Assembly (NCBI RefSeq): GCF_000017685.1
Contig: NC_010602.1
Coordinates: forward strand, 1 to 64,000
Direction of reading: 5' to 3'
DNA: 64,000 nt
From: Leptospira biflexa serovar Patoc strain 'Patoc 1 (Paris)'
GTDB taxonomy: Bacteria > Spirochaetota > Leptospiria > Leptospirales > Leptospiraceae
Shown: positions 55,184 to 64,000 of the stretch, piece by piece
Layout of the letters: every line of letters starts with the position of its first letter
Position numbering within the stretch: position 1 is the first letter of the stretch
Notes under the pieces: generated by a model
What the model saw: only the letters and a program-made list of their open reading frames with translations
Told to the model about the DNA's origin: nothing
Databases searched by the model: none
Program-made: the position numbers and the translations under genes

Positions 55184-55927
55184 TCAATCGAGTTCAACAC
55201 CTTCGCCTAACTCAAAGTTGGAACTCACACCTTGCACATCATCATTGGCTTCTAAGTTTTCAATGAGTTTCATCACTTTTTCGGCCGTCTCTTTCTCATT
55301 CACTTCCACAGTTGTCATTGGAATGTATTTGATTTCCGATTCTTCCATATTCAAACCTTTGGAAGAGAGTGCCGATTGCACTGCTTCATATTCTGAAGGT
55401 GATGTGAGGACCACATACATTCCGTCGTTCACTTGGATGTCCTCTGCTCCAGCCCCAAGTGCTAAATCAAACAAAGCCTCTTCCGAAATTTGATCCGCCT
55501 TTAGAGTCAGTTGGCCTTTGCGTTCAAACAAACGTGAAACAGCTCCCGCATTGGCAAGGGAACCACCAAGTTTTGTTAAAATACTTTTGATTTCAGGAGT
55601 TGTACGGGATTTTTTATCGGTGAGGACGTCTACCATGATGGCTACACCACCTGGTGCATAACATTCGTACAGACACTCTTCATACACCATACCTTCCAGA
55701 CCACCCGTTCCCTTTTTGATGGCACGTTCGATATTGTCTTTTGGCATATTGGCGGCTTTGGCTTTTGTCACCGCTAAGCGAAGTCTTGGGTTCCCTTCTT
55801 GGTCACCTCCACCTTCTTTGGCTGCCACAGAAATTTCTTTGGCTATCCTTGTAAAGATGGCGCCTCTTTTGGCATCAATGGCTCCCTTTTTTCTTCGAAT
55901 CGTCGCCCATTTCGAGTGTCCTGACAT
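55184..55927 (-). CDS. yebC: YebC/PmpR-family protein
   Basis: The 247-residue protein begins [20 protein letters not shown] and has the three-domain acidic YebC fold with [16 protein letters not shown] ([12 protein letters not shown]) and [11 protein letters not shown] motifs. Family members act on ribosomes translating difficult peptides and/or as DNA-binding regulators (TACO1/PmpR). Genome context gives no clue to a specific role here. It is divergent from the acyl-CoA dehydrogenase gene. Confidence 0.96.
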   Translation of the reverse strand: MSGHSKWATIRRKKGAIDAKRGAIFTRIAKEISVAAKEGGGDQEGNPRLRLAVTKAKAANMPKDNIERAIKKGTGGLEGMVYEECLYECYAPGGVAIMVDVLTDKKSRTTPEIKSILTKLGGSLANAGAVSRLFERKGQLTLKADQISEEALFDLALGAGAEDIQVNDGMYVVLTSPSEYEAVQSALSSKGLNMEESEIKYIPMTTVEVNEKETAEKVMKLIENLEANDDVQGVSSNFELGEGVELD

Positions 55928-56050
55928 TGTAGTCTCCCATGGCTAGGATTTTGGATTCAAAAGATTTTTCAACAGATTTAAGTCGCCCTAGTTTCTTGAC
56001 TCATAGAGAAAATTCCAAAGTACTGTAAAAAAACATCCATAAGGCAACCC

Positions 56051-57217
56051 ATGATCGACTTTTCAATCACCGATGAACAAAAAGCCCTCCGCGATTTAGC
56101 CAGAGATTTCGCAAAAAATGAAATGATTCCCAAAGCGGAACACCATGACCACACAGGTGAATATCCAAAAGAAATTTTGAAAAAAGCATTTGATGTAGGC
56201 CTCATGAACATGCACATACCTGCCGAATACGGTGGAGCAGGACTCGGAGTTCTAGACGAACTCATCGCCTCAGAAGAGTTATTTTATGGATGTTCAGGGA
56301 TGGCAACAGCGATCCTTGCCAATAACTTAGCACTCGCACCAGTTCTTCTCGGTGCTGACGATTACGTCATGAAAAAATTCATCCAACCAATGTCGGAAAC
56401 GTTCACTCTTGCTGCCTATGCAGTGACAGAACCAGGTGCTGGATCCGATGTTGCAGGAATTCGCACAACAGCAAAACGTGTGGGTGATGAATACATCGTC
56501 AATGGATCCAAAATGTGGATCACAAACGCAGGTCATGCGGATTGGTTTTTTGTTTTAGCAAAAACAGATCCAAATGCAGGCCACAAAGGGATGACCGGTT
56601 TCATTGTGGATGCAAAAACTCCAGGGATCATCATAGGCAAAAAAGAAAAGAATATGGGACAACGCTGTTCCGACACACGCGGTGTGACGTTTGAAGATGT
56701 CAAAGTTCCAAAAGAAAATATGATTGGGAAAGAAGGCGAAGGTTTCAAAATTGCAATGGGTGCTTTTGACAAAACTCGCCCCGCAGTTGCCATTGGTGCC
56801 GTTGGGGTTGCTCGCGCAGCACTTGACCATTCGATTCGTTATGCAAACACTCGTAATGCGTTCGGAAAACCAATTTCCGTAAATCAAGGTGTTAGTTTTA
56901 TGATCGCAGAAATGGCCCGTGATATTGAAGCTGGCCGACTCCTTTGCTGGCAATCAGCATGGCTCATCGATAATGGTTTCCGTAACACATACCAAGCATC
57001 GATTGCAAAAGTATTCTGTGCTGACATGGCAATGCGTGTGACAACGGATGCCGTTCAAATTTTTGGCGGATACGGATTCAACGAAGAATACCCAGTGGAA
57101 AAATTAATGCGTGATGCAAAAATTTTCCAAATTTACGAAGGAACTTCACAAATCCAAAGAGTGATCATTTCGAAATTCCTCAACGACGGAGTTGGGATCG
57201 AAACTCCGAACGCTTAA
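56051..57217 (+). CDS. acyl-CoA dehydrogenase
   Basis: The 388-residue flavoprotein has [16 protein letters not shown] and [19 protein letters not shown] for FAD and substrate binding. The catalytic Glu in [11 protein letters not shown] is as in short- and medium-chain enzymes. It introduces a double bond into acyl-CoA, passing electrons to electron-transfer flavoprotein. It is probably used in fatty-acid breakdown, the main carbon source of Leptospira. A hairpin follows. Confidence 0.95.
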   Translation: MIDFSITDEQKALRDLARDFAKNEMIPKAEHHDHTGEYPKEILKKAFDVGLMNMHIPAEYGGAGLGVLDELIASEELFYGCSGMATAILANNLALAPVLLGADDYVMKKFIQPMSETFTLAAYAVTEPGAGSDVAGIRTTAKRVGDEYIVNGSKMWITNAGHADWFFVLAKTDPNAGHKGMTGFIVDAKTPGIIIGKKEKNMGQRCSDTRGVTFEDVKVPKENMIGKEGEGFKIAMGAFDKTRPAVAIGAVGVARAALDHSIRYANTRNAFGKPISVNQGVSFMIAEMARDIEAGRLLCWQSAWLIDNGFRNTYQASIAKVFCADMAMRVTTDAVQIFGGYGFNEEYPVEKLMRDAKIFQIYEGTSQIQRVIISKFLNDGVGIETPNA

Positions 57218-57228
57218 AAGTTGGAATT

Positions 57229-57264
57229 GGGATCAGTGGATTTGAGATTCCACTCCACTGATCC
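57229..57264 (+). terminator. hairpin between acyl-CoA dehydrogenase and pabA-type gene
   Basis: GGATCAGTGGA (57230-57240) pairs perfectly with TCCACTGATCC (57254-57264), an 11-bp stem just 9 bases before the next ATG. There is no T-run directly after it. It may be a terminator or a regulatory hairpin of the pabA-msbA operon. Confidence 0.55.
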
Positions 57265-57273
57265 TATCCGAAT

Positions 57274-57843
57274 ATGTTTTTACTCATCGATAACTACGAT
57301 TCATTCACTTATATTTTATACCAATACCTGAACAAAATCGCACCTACAACTGTAATGCGAAATGACGAAAACCTTCCATTGGATACCATTCAAAAATACC
57401 AAGCCGTTGTTTTATCACCAGGACCAGGATTACCCAAAACTTCAGGCAAACTCGTGTCACATTTTTTTGAACTATATCCAAAAATGCCTGTGTTAGGAAT
57501 TTGTCTCGGCCACCAAACCATTGCAGAATCATTTGGTGCAAAACTAGAACAAACTGAAGACATTTATCATGGTAGACCTTCTCAAATCCAACATAATGGC
57601 GAAGGAATCTTTAAAAAGATTCCAAATCATTTTTTAGCCAATCGTTACCACTCCTGGGCCGTTTCAAAAGTGAATTTTCCGGATGAATTGGAAGTGACAG
57701 CAGAAACGAAAGATGGTGTGATCATGGGAATTCGTCACAGAAAATGGAAAAAGGTTTTTGGGGTTCAGTTCCATCCCGAATCCATCCTCACTGAATATGG
57801 GGAAACCTTACTTCGTAACTTCTTTGAGGAAGTTCATTCATGA
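57274..57843 (+). CDS. pabA: class-I glutamine amidotransferase (PabA/TrpG paralogue)
   Basis: The 189-residue protein has [23 protein letters not shown], nucleophile Cys in GICLGHQ and catalytic His-x-Glu in QFHPES. It is a second copy beside trpG (30085), likely the aminodeoxychorismate synthase subunit for folate, or shared by both pathways. No pabB-type partner lies nearby. Its end overlaps msbA by 4 bp (ATGA), an unusual pairing with an ABC transporter. Confidence 0.85.
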   Translation: MFLLIDNYDSFTYILYQYLNKIAPTTVMRNDENLPLDTIQKYQAVVLSPGPGLPKTSGKLVSHFFELYPKMPVLGICLGHQTIAESFGAKLEQTEDIYHGRPSQIQHNGEGIFKKIPNHFLANRYHSWAVSKVNFPDELEVTAETKDGVIMGIRHRKWKKVFGVQFHPESILTEYGETLLRNFFEEVHS

Positions 57844-59735
57844 AATATTTTTTAAGACTACTGAGTTATAGCGTTCATTATAGACAACGATTTGTTTTAG
57901 GACTGGTCTTTGCTCTATTAACAGCTGTACTCAATGGTATCTCTCTCACAGCTCTCATTCCTCTTTTTGATTCTCTTGGAAGTGATAAAAACAATCGTTT
58001 CCACCTGGACTTAACTTTACCTGAAAAAACCATCCTAGTCCAAGAAGTACTGCTTGGTGATGATAGTTTGGATGGATTGGAACGTATCAAACGTTTGATC
58101 ATTTCGGCCAAACTACAAATCAACGCATACACAGACGACATGGAACCAAAAGAAGTGGTTTGGGCTGTTTGTATTGCCGTGTTCCCACTTTATCTCTTGA
58201 AATTGGGCACGTATTTACTCTCTGTCTATTGTATAGCAACAGCTGGTTACAAAGCTGTACGTGACATTCGACAAGAATTATTCCAAAAGGTGCAGAAATT
58301 ACCACTCACGTATTTTTATAAAGAAAAAACAGGACTCATTATGAGTCGGGTCATCAATGATGCAGAAATTGTTGCAGCCGTAATCTCGAGTAACTTACGT
58401 GATGCGGTCATAAACTTTTTTTATGTTCTCACTCATTTGGTCATATTAATTTATTTGAATTCTGATCTTTTGATCTTAGCTTGTTTGACTGTCCCTGTTG
58501 TGATATTGCCAGTCACTTTATTTACTCGTAAAATTTCGTCATCAACGGCAAGGTTCCAAGAAAAAATTGCTGATCTGAATGGTCATATCCAAGAGTTTAT
58601 TTCGGGGATTAAGGTCATCCGTACATTTCGACAAGAGAAGCAAGACCTCAAAAAATTTGATAACATCAACCAAAAGGTATATCGCAGGACATTCAAAGGC
58701 CAGTTTTACCTGCAAATGGCACCGAGCCTTGTGGAGTTAACGTCTTCTATTGTTGTTCTTGGTTACTTTGCGTTAGGTGCAAAATTCATTTATTCAGGTA
58801 AATTCACCCAAGGTGAGTTTATGGCATTCCTTCTAACATTATTGTTTTTAATGCGACCTCTCACTCAACTTTCCCAAATGGTCGGAAAAATCACCCAAGC
58901 CAATTCCGCAGGGAAACGAATTTTTGAAATCATCGACCGTGACCCCGAAGTCATCGAACACGGAGATGAAATGGTTTTGGAAAAAATCAATGAAGGAATC
59001 AAATTCGAAAACATTCATTTTTCCTATCCAGGTACAAACCAAGAAGTTTTAAAAGGTATCAATTTGGACATCAAATTGGGAGAGACCTATGCATTTGTAG
59101 GAACAAGTGGATCTGGAAAATCGACACTTATGGATTTGATTCCAAGGTTCTTTGATCCAACTTCTGGTTTGATCAAAATCGATGGAATCGATATCAAACA
59201 ATACTCCCTCAAATCACTTCGTAAAAAAATAGGAATCGTTACCCAGGAAATTTTTCTCTTCCATGGAACCATTGCTGAGAACATTGCTTATGGAACGGGA
59301 GCAGCCTCGAGAAAAGAAGTTGTGCGAGCCGCAAGATTGGCCAATGCCCATGACTTTATCACCAAAATGGAAAATGGTTACGACACCATGATTGGGGTAC
59401 GAGGTTTGGATTTGAGTGGTGGCCAAAGGCAAAGGCTTGTCATTGCTCGCGCTTTGTTACGTAATGCTGAGATCATGATCCTAGATGAAGCAACTAGTGC
59501 TCTAGACGCAGAATCAGAACGGCTTGTAAGCCGTGCATTGGAGCGATTGTTTCAAAATCGAACCACCTTTATCATTGCTCATAGGTTGTCGACTGTTAGG
59601 CGAATCAAAAACATAGTTGTGATCGAAGAGGGTGAAATCAAAGAACAAGGGGATCACGATTCCTTACTTCAACAAAATGGTATTTATAAAAAACTGTATG
59701 ATAGCCAATTTGCAGATGCGGAGATCCAAGTATGA
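57840..59735 (+). CDS. msbA: ABC transporter, MsbA-like lipid exporter
   Basis: A 631-residue half-transporter: six membrane segments (about 1-330), then the nucleotide-binding domain with Walker [11 protein letters not shown]-loop, signature LSGGQRQR and Walker [13 protein letters not shown]. The length and layout match MsbA, which flips lipid A-core across the inner membrane. The assignment of the substrate is by family similarity. A periplasmic-side insertion between the first two spans (about 50-110) is longer than in E. coli MsbA. It overlaps both neighbours by 4 bp. Confidence 0.88.
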   Translation: MKYFLRLLSYSVHYRQRFVLGLVFALLTAVLNGISLTALIPLFDSLGSDKNNRFHLDLTLPEKTILVQEVLLGDDSLDGLERIKRLIISAKLQINAYTDDMEPKEVVWAVCIAVFPLYLLKLGTYLLSVYCIATAGYKAVRDIRQELFQKVQKLPLTYFYKEKTGLIMSRVINDAEIVAAVISSNLRDAVINFFYVLTHLVILIYLNSDLLILACLTVPVVILPVTLFTRKISSSTARFQEKIADLNGHIQEFISGIKVIRTFRQEKQDLKKFDNINQKVYRRTFKGQFYLQMAPSLVELTSSIVVLGYFALGAKFIYSGKFTQGEFMAFLLTLLFLMRPLTQLSQMVGKITQANSAGKRIFEIIDRDPEVIEHGDEMVLEKINEGIKFENIHFSYPGTNQEVLKGINLDIKLGETYAFVGTSGSGKSTLMDLIPRFFDPTSGLIKIDGIDIKQYSLKSLRKKIGIVTQEIFLFHGTIAENIAYGTGAASRKEVVRAARLANAHDFITKMENGYDTMIGVRGLDLSGGQRQRLVIARALLRNAEIMILDEATSALDAESERLVSRALERLFQNRTTFIIAHRLSTVRRIKNIVVIEEGEIKEQGDHDSLLQQNGIYKKLYDSQFADAEIQV

Positions 59736-60133
59736 AAAAAGTCTTGATTGTGGACGATAATGACCGTTATGCGAATCATCTAAAGGTCTATTTTGACCAA
59801 AAGAATATCAAATCTGACCGTGCCTATGATGCCAAACAAGGTTGGGATATGTTTCAGAAATCCAACGATTACGATATGATTGTTTCGGATGTCACCATGG
59901 AAACCCAAACGTCTGGACTTTGGATGATGCGTAGGATTTACCAATCTGGATACAAAGGTGTGATGGTGATTGCATCCACAGGATTTGATGTTTGGGGAGT
60001 GATGCCATTTTCATCCTATTTTTTGACTTGGTTTTGTGGACTCCATTGGATGATCCCCAAAGTCCCTCTCAAACAAGGGACGGTGGAATGGGTTCCCACC
60101 ATCCTTTCCAAAGGTAAAACTAATCCTTTTTAG
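59732..60133 (+). CDS. single-domain response regulator receiver
   Basis: The 133-residue protein is a stand-alone receiver with VLIVDDND (acidic pair D8 D9) and phospho-acceptor D53 in MIVSDVTM. The conserved Lys is near MIPKVPL and a Ser-Thr near IASTGFD, so the key residues are intact. There is no output domain, and it may act as a CheY-like or phosphorelay protein. It overlaps msbA by 4 bp, so it is likely co-expressed. The cognate kinase is not in this window. Confidence 0.87.
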   Translation: MKKVLIVDDNDRYANHLKVYFDQKNIKSDRAYDAKQGWDMFQKSNDYDMIVSDVTMETQTSGLWMMRRIYQSGYKGVMVIASTGFDVWGVMPFSSYFLTWFCGLHWMIPKVPLKQGTVEWVPTILSKGKTNPF

Positions 60134-61994
60134 GAATATTAGTCCTTTCGTCTGGGTTAAATAGGTTTTTGTGTTTCCCTTTTTTTAACTGTGAGTATTT
60201 CCCCGAGTTTCCATCACTTCCAAGCGATTTTACTTCAATGATGTCAATTTTTGGATAAAATATCCAGCCTGTGACAAATGCACTCCTTGCTCCAGGTAAA
60301 GTGGATTCCATTTTCACTTGGATGTATTTGTCGGTGACGATGTTTTCTCCCATTCGCACTGCAAATTCTTTTTTGGTTTCAGACAATATCAAACCAATCT
60401 CTTTATTTTTTATATAGGAAATTGGGGTAGAACGTTCGTTTGGTTCTGCTCTTAAATAATCATCTTCAATCAGGATGATGGCATATTTTCCAAAGGCTTT
60501 TCTGCGTAATAGAGATTCTCCAATCCGTTTGGTGAATCTTTCTTCGGTTAGAGATTCGTTTAAACGGATTAAGGCAAATGTCGCAGATAACGATGGATTT
60601 TTACTGATTTCGTCAATGGCCATCATGGTAAGTGTAGGTTCTTCTTGTGCCACACGTTCCAAAATTCGTAAACTTTCACGACTGCCATGGATCGCAAGTG
60701 CTTCAATGGTCGCTTCCTTGATCTCTTGTTCGTTTGATTTCAAAAATTTGGCAAAAATTTCTACATCTGCATCTAATTTATGATACGCGAGTCCTCTTAA
60801 AGCTCCCGATACGATCACAACATATTCAGATGATATCCCTTGCGTTAATATAAGTTCTCTTCCTGCGGGGTCTTTCGTTTTACCAAGCCCTTCAAAACTC
60901 ACTGCAATTACTTCTGGGTCCTCTGCTTTGGTTCCAGCAATAAAGTATGAGAGTGATCGTTTGTCACCAATATCGGATAGGGCTTTGAATGCCGCCGGCC
61001 TTACTTGGTAACCATCTTTATCGATCGCTGTTTGTAAGGTAACCCGACCTGCTTTCAAACGTCCTAATGCTAATGCTGCTGCGGAACGGACTCTTGGAAT
61101 GGGATGTGTTGCTAATATTTTTTCTAAATTTTTTGGCTTACGATAGTATTCCCAACGGAATACCTGCACGAGTCCATTTCTGATTTGTTCTGTGTATTCT
61201 TTGTCTTTTTTTTCTTCATCGGAGAGGACTTCTTCCTCTTCCTTTTTTACCATTTCGTTGATTTGTTCCGTTGCTTTCCCAGTAACTTTTGTTTTGCGAT
61301 TTAATCGTTTAATGGAAATTTTATTTGTTTGGTCTTCTTTTTTAACTACAATCTTTTCTGGTTTTTTGGGAGGTTCTGGATCAGTGTTGATGAGGACTGG
61401 ATCTTCCGACCCTGGTTTGGTATCAGGTTCTGCAATGTCTCGACCTTTACTGTAATTATTGGAATCCGATCTTAGATTACGAATTGCATTTTGGATTCCA
61501 ATTGCTTTAGGACTGTATTGGCGTAACGATTCTAATATATTTCCTAACTCATATGAAACACGACCGATGGATGGGCCATCAAAATCATTCGGAGTGCTAT
61601 CGATGAGAGTTTGGTTTATTTGGATGAGCTCAGGAAGGCGAGTGATGACTGTGGGTAAATCTTCTTCTAAATAAGCAGCCGCTTGCATTTCCTTTTCAAC
61701 TGGTTCCCCAACTGTTTTTTTGCTATCAGCGCGAAGAGCAATGTTTTCACCAAATTCTAATAATGCAATGGTTCGGTGTGCCTCTTCAATAAAGGAATCG
61801 TACTTCCTATTTTTTGTAACTGGAATGACAACATCTTTTGATTTATGAGGATCTAAATCACTCCCCTGGTATTCACGATACTTAGGTGAAACATCTGTTA
61901 ATTGGAAGGGTTTGGAACTGGAACAACTCACAAGGAGGATAAGGACCACCCACAAACTGCCTTTCCAAATTATGTCTTGACCCTTTTGAAACAT
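60120..61994 (-). CDS. HEAT-repeat lipoprotein
   Basis: A roughly 624-residue protein with a signal ending in [10 protein letters not shown] (lipobox). A linker region has charged low complexity (about 190-270). HEAT-like repeats follow: [50 protein letters not shown], and so on. The C-terminal part is beta-rich. The start is taken at ATG 61994, which has GTAGG upstream; ATG 62012 is also in frame. It likely is a periplasmic scaffold. It is divergent from hflX and convergent with the receiver gene (14 bp overlap). Confidence 0.78.
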   Translation of the reverse strand: MFQKGQDIIWKGSLWVVLILLVSCSSSKPFQLTDVSPKYREYQGSDLDPHKSKDVVIPVTKNRKYDSFIEEAHRTIALLEFGENIALRADSKKTVGEPVEKEMQAAAYLEEDLPTVITRLPELIQINQTLIDSTPNDFDGPSIGRVSYELGNILESLRQYSPKAIGIQNAIRNLRSDSNNYSKGRDIAEPDTKPGSEDPVLINTDPEPPKKPEKIVVKKEDQTNKISIKRLNRKTKVTGKATEQINEMVKKEEEEVLSDEEKKDKEYTEQIRNGLVQVFRWEYYRKPKNLEKILATHPIPRVRSAAALALGRLKAGRVTLQTAIDKDGYQVRPAAFKALSDIGDKRSLSYFIAGTKAEDPEVIAVSFEGLGKTKDPAGRELILTQGISSEYVVIVSGALRGLAYHKLDADVEIFAKFLKSNEQEIKEATIEALAIHGSRESLRILERVAQEEPTLTMMAIDEISKNPSLSATFALIRLNESLTEERFTKRIGESLLRRKAFGKYAIILIEDDYLRAEPNERSTPISYIKNKEIGLILSETKKEFAVRMGENIVTDKYIQVKMESTLPGARSAFVTGWIFYPKIDIIEVKSLGSDGNSGKYSQLKKGKHKNLFNPDERTNIPKKD

Positions 61995-62044
61995 ATGATA
62001 GCCTACTTCCATACTTTGAATATCGGATACGTACTATAAGTAAA

Positions 62045-63694
62045 ATTAGCGGCAACCTCGCTGGTCTCAAGCCAAACCAGCTAAAAAAGTTAAAATCTCT
62101 CTCAGAAAGGCGACTTCGAGAGGATTCTATCATCTCCATGGAGCTTGCAAGGCTTGTCGGAGAGATATCTGTCGAAATGGGAAGGCAGGTAGGCCTCCTC
62201 ATAGAGAGGACGGGTTATGTCACTCATCTCATTGTCGGTAATGACCATTCCATCGAAATTCCCCATTTAGACCGCTATCGTGTCGCACATTCCAGGCTTC
62301 GTGGCCTTCGTTTGTTTCATACTCATCTCAAAGAACAGCCGTTAAACCAAGAAGACTTGATGGACCTTGTCCTCAACCGATTTGATTCCATCACGGCCGC
62401 TTGTGTGGACAAAGAGGGAATCCCAAAATTCTTTTTTTCTGCCTTCATCAATCCAGACCCAGATGCAAAAGAACCCTGGATCTTATCACCCAAACAATAC
62501 CCTGGACAAATTAAGTATGGGTATTCAGAACAAGTAGACGCACTCGAATCCGAATTCACTAAAAAGACATCCAACCTCAAAGAATCTCAAAAAGAAAATA
62601 GAGCTTTCCTTGTGGGAGTGTATGATGTGAGAAAAATGAAACGTTCTCCCGAACATTCTATGGATGAATTAAAAGAACTCTGTAGGACGGCTGGTATTCA
62701 TGTTGTGGATACCTATGTACAAAAAAGAGATCCTGATCCTAGGACAGTTGTGGGAAAAGGGAAATTACAAGAAATCATTCTCACTTCGGTTCATAAAGAC
62801 ATAGAACATTTGATTTTTGATTTGGAACTCACTCCTTCCCAAGCTAAAAAAATCTCGGATGCAAGTGACTTAAAAATCATCGACCGAACCCAACTCATAT
62901 TAGATATCTTTTCCAAAAATGCCAAGTCACGAGATGGAAAGTTACAAGTAGAACTTGCTCAGTTGAAATACCTTAAAAATCGACTCTCCGAGTTGGATGA
63001 TAATATGAGTCGTCTAACGGGTGGAATCGGTGGAAGGGGACCTGGGGAAACCAAATTAGAAATTGGAAACAGACGTGTTGAAGAAAAAATCAATCGTTTG
63101 GAAAATGAACTAAAGGATCTCAAACGAAGAAGGGAACTCAATCGTAAGTCTCGTTCTCGTAATGAAATTCCGATCGTGGGGATTGTGGGTTACACCAATG
63201 CAGGCAAATCAACCTTACTCAACGCCCTAACCAATTCCACAGTCATTGCCGAAGACAAACTTTTTGCCACTCTTGATCCCACTACGAGAAGGATCCGGTT
63301 TCCTGAGGAAAGAGAAATCATCATTTCCGATACGGTAGGATTCATCCATGATCTTCCTCCCGATCTGTCGCAAGCATTCAAAGCCACTTTAGAAGAATTA
63401 GGTGATGCCGACTTACTCTTACATGTAGTCGATGTCACCAATCCAAATTATACAGAACAAATGGATGCTGTTGATACCATTTTGAATTCACTTCATTTGA
63501 ACGAGATTCCAAGAATGGTGGTGTTTAATAAAGCCGATGGACTGGATGAAGAAACACACGATATCTTACAAAAAAATGGCGCCTTACTTGTGTCTGCTGT
63601 GACGAGAGAAGGCCTTTCCAAATTGTTAGATTTGATCGAGTATGAGATTTGGAAAAAGAAGGAACAAAAATTATTGGAAGTTACGTCCAGTTGA
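62045..63694 (+). CDS. hflX: ribosome-associated GTPase HflX
   Basis: HflX is a GTPase that splits stalled ribosomes. It has an N-terminal HflX domain ([32 protein letters not shown]), a coiled-coil linker, [11 protein letters not shown], then the G domain with [14 protein letters not shown] and NKADG. Conserved N-terminal family residues ([11 protein letters not shown].., [10 protein letters not shown]) begin upstream of the first ATG (62138). The reading frame stays open back to 61943 with no ATG, GTG or TTG. I place the start at ATT 62045, which aligns with the family start; the first ATG would lose 31 residues. Confidence 0.9.
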   Translation: MSGNLAGLKPNQLKKLKSLSERRLREDSIISMELARLVGEISVEMGRQVGLLIERTGYVTHLIVGNDHSIEIPHLDRYRVAHSRLRGLRLFHTHLKEQPLNQEDLMDLVLNRFDSITAACVDKEGIPKFFFSAFINPDPDAKEPWILSPKQYPGQIKYGYSEQVDALESEFTKKTSNLKESQKENRAFLVGVYDVRKMKRSPEHSMDELKELCRTAGIHVVDTYVQKRDPDPRTVVGKGKLQEIILTSVHKDIEHLIFDLELTPSQAKKISDASDLKIIDRTQLILDIFSKNAKSRDGKLQVELAQLKYLKNRLSELDDNMSRLTGGIGGRGPGETKLEIGNRRVEEKINRLENELKDLKRRRELNRKSRSRNEIPIVGIVGYTNAGKSTLLNALTNSTVIAEDKLFATLDPTTRRIRFPEEREIIISDTVGFIHDLPPDLSQAFKATLEELGDADLLLHVVDVTNPNYTEQMDAVDTILNSLHLNEIPRMVVFNKADGLDEETHDILQKNGALLVSAVTREGLSKLLDLIEYEIWKKKEQKLLEVTSS

Positions 63695-64000
63695 GGATGG
63701 CTTCCTCTTTTGTATGGTAAATCTGCACTTTTTTTGGAAGGTCCATCAGTTGGATCACATTTTCCAAAAAATGATTTAGACCTCCAATCTTAATTTTTCC
63801 CTTTTGGGTTTCAACGGTTTTGATAATCCCGATGAGGGTCGCCACACCAATGCTATTGATGTATTCCAATTTCTTTAAATCTAAAATGATTTGATAAATC
63901 CCTTCTTCAAAAACGGATGTGATGTTACGGTTGATTTCATATGCATTGGTATTTGTGATTTGGCCTACAAACGATACCAATTGCACCACTTCCCCTTTGA
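63681..64000 (-). CDS. STAS-domain protein, 5' end beyond the window
   Basis: The partial product shows a STAS (anti-sigma factor antagonist) fold. [23 protein letters not shown] has the Ser (INSIG) that is phosphorylated in SpoIIAA-type proteins. The reading frame is open to the window edge with KGEVVQL in frame, so the true start is probably outside; a GTG at 63989 is the nearest in-window option. It likely takes part in a partner-switching regulatory pathway. Its 3' end overlaps hflX by 14 bp. Confidence 0.85.
   Translation of the reverse strand, partial: KGEVVQLVSFVGQITNTNAYEINRNITSVFEEGIYQIILDLKKLEYINSIGVATLIGIIKTVETQKGKIKIGGLNHFLENVIQLMDLPKKVQIYHTKEEAILNWT

Overview
The window is the replication-origin region of a Leptospira chromosome. 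The order dnaA-dnaN-recF-DUF721-gyrB-gyrA, a LipL21-type lipoprotein just downstream, TTG/GTG starts, many short exported lipoproteins and moderately AT-rich codon use all fit this genus. A complete GH42 beta-galactosidase-type gene and the overall gene set would suit an environmental (L. biflexa-like) clade. The genus is confident; the species is not. No rRNA, tRNA or CRISPR array was recognised.

Layout. 1-8.8 kb: origin and replication/topology genes. The dnaA-dnaN gap has an AT-rich tract and copies of a ~20-bp element that also occurs just upstream of dnaA. 8.8-15.4 kb: dihydrouridine synthase, a PilZ protein, lipL21, a secreted protein plus a degenerate Fis-type regulator, holA, a small protein and maf. 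15.4-24 kb: SDR, YciO/Sua5-type protein, CapA-like and PafA-like phosphohydrolases, RNase R, and tsaB-tsaE-hslO. 24-30.7 kb: GH42 enzyme, an unknown protein, an inositol-phosphatase-family enzyme, Fe-superoxide dismutase and trpE-trpG. 30.7-37.4 kb: exported genus-type proteins, cysE, and a cluster of a membrane site-2-type protease, an exported beta-propeller protein and a lipoprotein. 37.4-45.2 kb: metabolic and small stress-type genes, including an extradiol dioxygenase/esterase pair behind a clear promoter with an overlapping perfect palindrome.

45.2-47.3 kb is the one clearly mobile or decaying stretch. A broken higBA toxin-antitoxin pair is followed directly by an intact IS30-family element with perfect 18-bp terminal repeats, then a structured non-coding stretch. 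47.3-64 kb: purB, a fabG-like gene, an M23 endopeptidase, a crotonase, an EAL protein paired with a receiver lacking its phospho-acceptor Asp, yebC, an acyl-CoA dehydrogenase, a pabA/trpG paralogue-msbA-receiver operon, a HEAT-repeat lipoprotein, hflX and a partial STAS gene.

The strongest unusual signals are these. (1) The repeated element around dnaA goes together with a DnaA helix-turn-helix whose usual DNA-contacting GRDHTT-type motif is altered. (2) HflX coding extends about 31 codons upstream of the first ATG with no ATG/GTG/TTG available. (3) The higBA relic lies beside the IS30 copy. (4) A palindromic operator overlaps the dioxygenase promoter. (5) The EAL protein is paired with a pseudo-receiver. 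I found no large undescribed defence or biosynthetic system; most of the window is core chromosome.
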